Shown: positions 60,910 through 64,000 of the stretch, in pieces
Layout: each line of letters begins with the position of its first letter
Numbering within the stretch: position 1 is the stretch's first letter
Assembly: GCF_014646095.1 (NCBI RefSeq)
Contig: NZ_BMMU01000028.1
Coordinates: forward strand, 1-64,000
DNA length: 64,000 nucleotides
Reading direction: 5' to 3'
Source of the DNA: Streptomyces lacrimifluminis
GTDB taxonomy: Bacteria > Actinomycetota > Actinomycetes > Streptomycetales > Streptomycetaceae
Translations under genes and position numbers: made by a program
The notes under the pieces: generated by a model
What the model was told of the DNA's origin: nothing
Databases searched by the model: none
What the model saw: only the letters and a program-made list of their open reading frames with translations

Positions 60910-61934
60910 GACTCGTTCTCCTTCGTCAGGCGCTGTGCGAGCAGCGTCAGGCCCAGGGTCAGTACGAAGAGGGCGACGCTGACCGCCGCGCCGTAACCGG
61001 CGTTGCCGCTCAGCGGGTCGAGGCCGACGTCCCTGATGTAGAAGGGGAGCGTCCGGTCGGCGCCGCCGGGGCCGCCTGTCGAACCGCCGAGCATGTAGAT
61101 CTCCGTGAAGACGCGGAGCGACCCGATGCCCGTCAGCGTGCCGACCAGCATCATCGACGTGCGTACGCCGGGCACCGTGATGTGCCAGAAGCGGCGTACC
61201 GCGCCGGCGCCGTCCACCGAGGCCGCCTCGTGGAGTTCCTTGGGGACGTTTCCGAGGGCGGCCAGGTAGAAGATCATGTACCAGCCGAGGCCCTTCCACA
61301 GGGTCAGGCCCATCGCCGACAGCAGGATCAGCCAGCTGTCGGAGAGGAAGGGGATGGCCCCCTTGATGATGTGGGTCTTCTCCAGCCAGGTGTTGACCAG
61401 GCCCTGGTCCGCCAGCAGCCACTGCCAGCTCAGGCCGACGACCACGCTGGAGGCCAGCACCGGGGTGTAGAACGCCGAGCGGAAGAAGCCGATGCCCGGC
61501 AGGTTCTTCTCGACCAACACCGCAAGGAACAGAGGGAGTATGACCATCAGGGGGACCACGATCACCGCGTACAGCACACTGTTGCGGGTCGCCAGCCAGA
61601 AGTCCGAGTCCCCGAGCATGCGGGTGTAGTTGTCGAGGCCCACGAAGCCCGCCGCGCCGCCGAGCGGTTTCGCGTCGGTGAAGGAGAGGACCAGCGTGTT
61701 CAGGAACGGGAAGACACCGAAGGCCGCCGCTCCGACGATCGCCGGGAGCATCCACAGCCAAGGGAGCCACCAGCGGCGGTAGATGGCCGCGCCGCCCGCG
61801 TCCGGGGTCGGACCCGGGGTGACCGCCTTCAGCGCGCGGCGCATCCTGCCGGGTGACTGCGGCGCCGGGGCGCCCGGGGCCGCCGGAGCGGTCGGGGGCG
61901 CCTCGCCGTCAGGCATCGTACGTACGGCCGTCAT
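60906..61934 (-). CDS. Sugar ABC transporter permease (MalF type)
   Basis: A 342-residue permease. A cytoplasmic Ala/Pro-rich N-terminus of about 50 residues precedes six helices (WLPWLWMLPAIVGAAAFGVF first). SAFYTPVLASSVVVGLSWQW is near residue 145, and the EAA loop NVPKELHEAASVDGAGAVRR near residue 232. It lies 2 bp downstream of the binding-protein gene and overlaps the second permease gene. Confidence 0.92.
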   Translation of the reverse strand: MTAVRTMPDGEAPPTAPAAPGAPAPQSPGRMRRALKAVTPGPTPDAGGAAIYRRWWLPWLWMLPAIVGAAAFGVFPFLNTLVLSFTDAKPLGGAAGFVGLDNYTRMLGDSDFWLATRNSVLYAVIVVPLMVILPLFLAVLVEKNLPGIGFFRSAFYTPVLASSVVVGLSWQWLLADQGLVNTWLEKTHIIKGAIPFLSDSWLILLSAMGLTLWKGLGWYMIFYLAALGNVPKELHEAASVDGAGAVRRFWHITVPGVRTSMMLVGTLTGIGSLRVFTEIYMLGGSTGGPGGADRTLPFYIRDVGLDPLSGNAGYGAAVSVALFVLTLGLTLLAQRLTKENES

Positions 61935-61936
61935 CC

Positions 61937-63310
61937 TCAACTGCCCTGCTTCAGCAGCTCGTCGGCCTTGGACTGTGCCTCCTTGAGGGCGTCCGCCGCG
62001 CTCTTCTTGCCCTGCATCGCCAGTTGCACCTGGGCCGTGATGGCGTTCAACTCGCCCGGGGACAGGGCGATTTCGTCGGCCGTGGCGGTCTTGCGGTCCT
62101 CGGCGACGATCTTGCGGGCCTCGGAGAAGGGGTCCGTGCCCTTGACCGACTGGAAGAAGGGGTCGTCGAGGGAGGCCGTGGTGGACGGGAAGATGACCAC
62201 GTTCGGGTCCTTGGCCCACGCCAGCTGGTTCTCCGCGTTCGTCAGGAACTGGGCGAAGGAAAGAGCCGTGGGGGCGTTCTTGCTCGTTGCCGCCACCGAG
62301 ATGTACTGGGGGGCGCCCACCGTGTGGCCGAGGTCGTCCAGCATGTAGCGGGCGACGCCCGTCTTCTTGTAGACGCTCGGGTTGTTCTGCTGGATGAAGC
62401 GCAGGTAGTTGGGGTTGGTGGAGCCGTAGACGAGCTTGCCCTGCGCATAGAGGGTCGACGCGTCCTGGTTGGAGGAGAGCGAGTCCTTCGGCATCGCGCC
62501 GGCCTGGTACATCCTGGTCATCGCCTCGACCCACGCCACCGTCTTCGGGTCGTCGGCGAACGTGAACGACTTGCCGTCGTCGGACAGGACCTTGACGCCC
62601 ATCTGCTGCCAGTCGGCCGGGATGCGCCAGATCGGGTTGGCGACGGTGGCGTAGTACTTGCCGTCGGACACCTTGGCGATCTTCAGGGCGTCGTCGAACA
62701 TGCCGAGGATCGTGGTCGCCGGCTTGGCCGGGTCCAGGCCCGCCTTCTTCATCAGGTCGACGTTGAAGGTCTGGGCGATACCGCCGGAGTACCAGGGATA
62801 CGCGCTGTGCACCTTCGCCCCCGAGGCGTCGGTGAACACGCTGGACTTCCACATCGAGGCGCCGAACGACTCGCCCGAGCCCGGCGCCTTCTTGTCGAGG
62901 TCGAGGAGGTAGCCGGCCTTGGTGAGGGCTATCGACGTGTTGACGTTCAGGTTCACGACGTCGGGGAGGGTGCAGGCCTGAGCGTCGGCGACCAGGCGCT
63001 GGGTGAACTGGCTGTCGCCCGGGTCGTCGATCCACTTGACGGTCGTATCCGGGTGGGCCTTCTCGAAGGCGGCGATGACCCCGTTGAAGTAGCCGCCGAA
63101 GTCCTTCTTCAGGTTCGTCGTCTGGAACGTGATCCTGCCCTTGACGTCACCGGTGAGCTTCCCGGAGCCGACGTTGCCCTTGTCGACCGAGCAGCCGCCG
63201 GCGGTGGCGCCGCCGCTGTCGTCGGAGCCTCCGGAGAGGCCGCATCCGGCGGCCGTCAACGTCAGTACGACGAGACAGGACAGGGACCCGGTCAGTCTTC
63301 TTGCGCGCAT
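61937..63310 (-). CDS. Extracellular sugar-binding lipoprotein (ABC family 1)
   Basis: A 457-residue solute-binding lipoprotein. The signal peptide LTGSLSCLVVLTLTAAGCGL carries the lipobox cysteine near residue 23. Family 1 features include YFNGVIAAFEKAHPDTTVKW, NLNVNTSIALTKAGYLLDLD and YPWYSGGIAQTFNVDLMKKA. It captures a sugar outside the membrane and gives it to the two permeases. ATG 63310 has AGGAGG 9 bases upstream. The sugar may be an amino sugar or oligosaccharide given the shared motifs with the kinase gene; this is inference. Confidence 0.92.
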   Translation of the reverse strand: MRARRLTGSLSCLVVLTLTAAGCGLSGGSDDSGGATAGGCSVDKGNVGSGKLTGDVKGRITFQTTNLKKDFGGYFNGVIAAFEKAHPDTTVKWIDDPGDSQFTQRLVADAQACTLPDVVNLNVNTSIALTKAGYLLDLDKKAPGSGESFGASMWKSSVFTDASGAKVHSAYPWYSGGIAQTFNVDLMKKAGLDPAKPATTILGMFDDALKIAKVSDGKYYATVANPIWRIPADWQQMGVKVLSDDGKSFTFADDPKTVAWVEAMTRMYQAGAMPKDSLSSNQDASTLYAQGKLVYGSTNPNYLRFIQQNNPSVYKKTGVARYMLDDLGHTVGAPQYISVAATSKNAPTALSFAQFLTNAENQLAWAKDPNVVIFPSTTASLDDPFFQSVKGTDPFSEARKIVAEDRKTATADEIALSPGELNAITAQVQLAMQGKKSAADALKEAQSKADELLKQGS

Positions 63311-63343
63311 TGCTGCTGCCCTCCTGGATGCGGATGCTGGTGC

Positions 63344-63358
63344 TGGTTCAATTCACCA
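63344..63358. promoter_or_regulatory. Operator-like inverted repeat before the binding-protein gene
   Basis: TGGTTCAATTCACCA, with TGGT...ACCA arms, 34 bases upstream of the binding-protein start. It shares 12 bases with the site inside the sugar-kinase start (47001-47012) and 12 of 15 with the repeat at 63611. Confidence 0.5.
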
Positions 63359-63426
63359 AGTTTGACTCCGGCTGATGAAAATGTGGACCAGAATTCATCG
63401 GAGGTCAATGGGGTGCCGTGTTGCTT

Positions 63427-63554
63427 TTAGGTTCCGGAACCGACGGCGACCGCTTCGGCGGTGGCGTACGCGGTCCGGGTGGGACGGGTCCCCGCGGATG
63501 CTCGGCGTTGCCGACGGCGAACAGCCCGGTCGGCTCGACTGGGGTGACGCGCAT
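63427..63554 (-). pseudogene. Possible internally deleted gene remnant
   Basis: ATG at 63554 has AGGAGA 5 bases upstream and is followed by about 20 high-GC3 codons (MRVTPVEPTGLFAVGNAEHP). Near the other end a different frame reads AYATAEAVAVGSGT then TAA (63429-63427), again coding-like. This fits a gene whose start and end survive but whose middle was deleted with a frame change. It lies in the transporter operon's position and direction, behind two operator motifs. What it coded is not known. Confidence 0.35.
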
Positions 63555-63610
63555 GGGTCTCCTGTGGGGCCTGCGGGAGAACGCGGGCACCCATCGTGGC
63601 ACCGTTCGGA

Positions 63611-63625
63611 TGGTTCAAACAACCA
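63611..63625. promoter_or_regulatory. Operator-like inverted repeats downstream of the regulator gene
   Basis: TGGTTCAAACAACCA sits in a longer perfect repeat GGATGGTT-N5-AACCATCC (63608-63628). A second motif TGGTGGTTCAT lies at 63640-63650 and is identical to the one at the sugar-kinase promoter (reverse strand). Both are 57-97 bases before the remnant start at 63554. Confidence 0.55.
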
Positions 63626-63656
63626 TCCTCAAGTTTCCTTGGTGGTTCATCCATGC

Positions 63657-63696
63657 AAAAGCCGCCCCGGGGGCGAGAGGGCCCGAGGCGGCTTTT
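63657..63696. terminator. Terminator after the RpiR-type regulator gene
   Basis: AAAAGCCGCC ... GGCGGCTTTT (63657-63666, 63687-63696) with extra pairing inside (CCGGG / CCCGA region). A/T runs on both sides allow action on either strand. Confidence 0.85.
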
Positions 63697-63724
63697 GTGA
63701 CGTTCTGCGAATTTCTGTGACTGC

Positions 63725-64000
63725 TCAGCGTGTGCGGCGGGACTTCACCGCGTGCTCCCTGGCGATGTGGTCGGTCAGGGCGAGGGAGGCGCTGGCGCGC
63801 TGGTAGGAGAGCTGGGCGACCCGGACGTACAGGCAGTCGATGAGGACCAGCACGGAGTGGCGGGCGCCGATGCTCTCGGTGCGGAAACTGGTCTCGGAGG
63901 AGGAGGAGATGAGCCGTACGTCGGCGGCGCGGGCCAGCGGGGACTTGGGGTCCGCGGTGATGGCGACGGTGGTGGCGCCGCGCTGCTTGGCCAGTTCGAA
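63725..64000 (-). CDS. MurR/RpiR-family regulator, C-terminal part
   Basis: Partial gene: 91 codons and the stop are inside the window, the start lies beyond its right edge. The visible part is the end of a SIS phosphosugar-binding domain: FELAKQRGATTVAITADPKS, PLARAADVRLISSSSETSFR, then LVLIDCLYVRVAQLSYQRAS. RpiR/MurR regulators sense sugar phosphates, fitting a neighbour sugar transporter and a distant sugar kinase. The N-terminal HTH is not seen. Confidence 0.85.
   Translation of the reverse strand, partial: FELAKQRGATTVAITADPKSPLARAADVRLISSSSETSFRTESIGARHSVLVLIDCLYVRVAQLSYQRASASLALTDHIAREHAVKSRRTR

Overview
The window is high-GC DNA with strong G/C preference at third codon positions, GTG/TTG starts, AGGAGG-type ribosome binding sites and long perfect-stem terminators. 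Gene content and order point to a Streptomyces chromosome. The run of an AcuC-like deacetylase, a small excisionase-like HTH gene, ribosomal protein bS22, an epimerase, an acyltransferase, rsbN, bldN, a HAD hydrolase, a glutaredoxin-like gene, rex-hemA-hemC-hemD and hemB is recognisably Streptomyces core.

Region 0-23 kb is core. A HAD phosphatase, an MFS exporter and AcuC come first. The developmental sigma factor gene bldN and its anti-sigma gene rsbN follow; rsbN carries a sigma-BldN-type promoter. Next is the redox-controlled rex-hemACD operon, whose genes overlap by 4 bp and which has a Rex operator, followed by hemB. A SAM-dependent methyltransferase, a PLP aminotransferase, a DUF4253 gene and a DUF805 gene close the region. 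Region 23.2-25.3 kb is a small accessory island: a Phd-type antitoxin gene with a probable leaderless promoter, a convergent RelE/ParE-like toxin gene with a C-terminal extension, a divergent HTH gene with an unrecognised C-terminal domain, and a broken membrane-protein gene behind a CsoR/CstR-like palindrome.

Region 25.3-43.6 kb is mostly housekeeping and envelope genes. It holds divergent argS and class-I lysS, a DUF2637 protein, two tandem DUF3558 lipoproteins, RtcB, an SDR enzyme, a SnoaL-like protein, YnfA, a two-gene flavin monooxygenase/reductase pair, a two-component system, a DUF6153-DUF305 pair and a secreted histidine phosphatase.

Region 43.7-64 kb is sugar catabolism mixed with mobile DNA. 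It contains two GH3 enzymes, a GH5-like glycosidase, a BadF-type sugar kinase, and at the far end a sugar ABC transporter (binding protein plus two permeases) next to an RpiR/MurR-type regulator. Short operator-like motifs are shared between the kinase/GH5 promoter region and the regulator/transporter intergenic region 16 kb away, which suggests one regulon. A TnpB-like gene broken by one missing base separates the kinase from the second GH3 gene, which now lacks an obvious start. An IS630 transposase gene at 55-56 kb and an inverted IS630 remnant at 58.8 kb flank a PAP2 / membrane protein / PadR module. Three intergenic regions carry a dispersed repeat family seen four times; a second family is seen twice.

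No tRNA, rRNA or CRISPR array was recognised. The most interesting points are the convergent toxin-antitoxin-HTH island, the shared operator motifs and decayed genes of the sugar regulon, and the TnpB and IS630 insertions that reshaped it.
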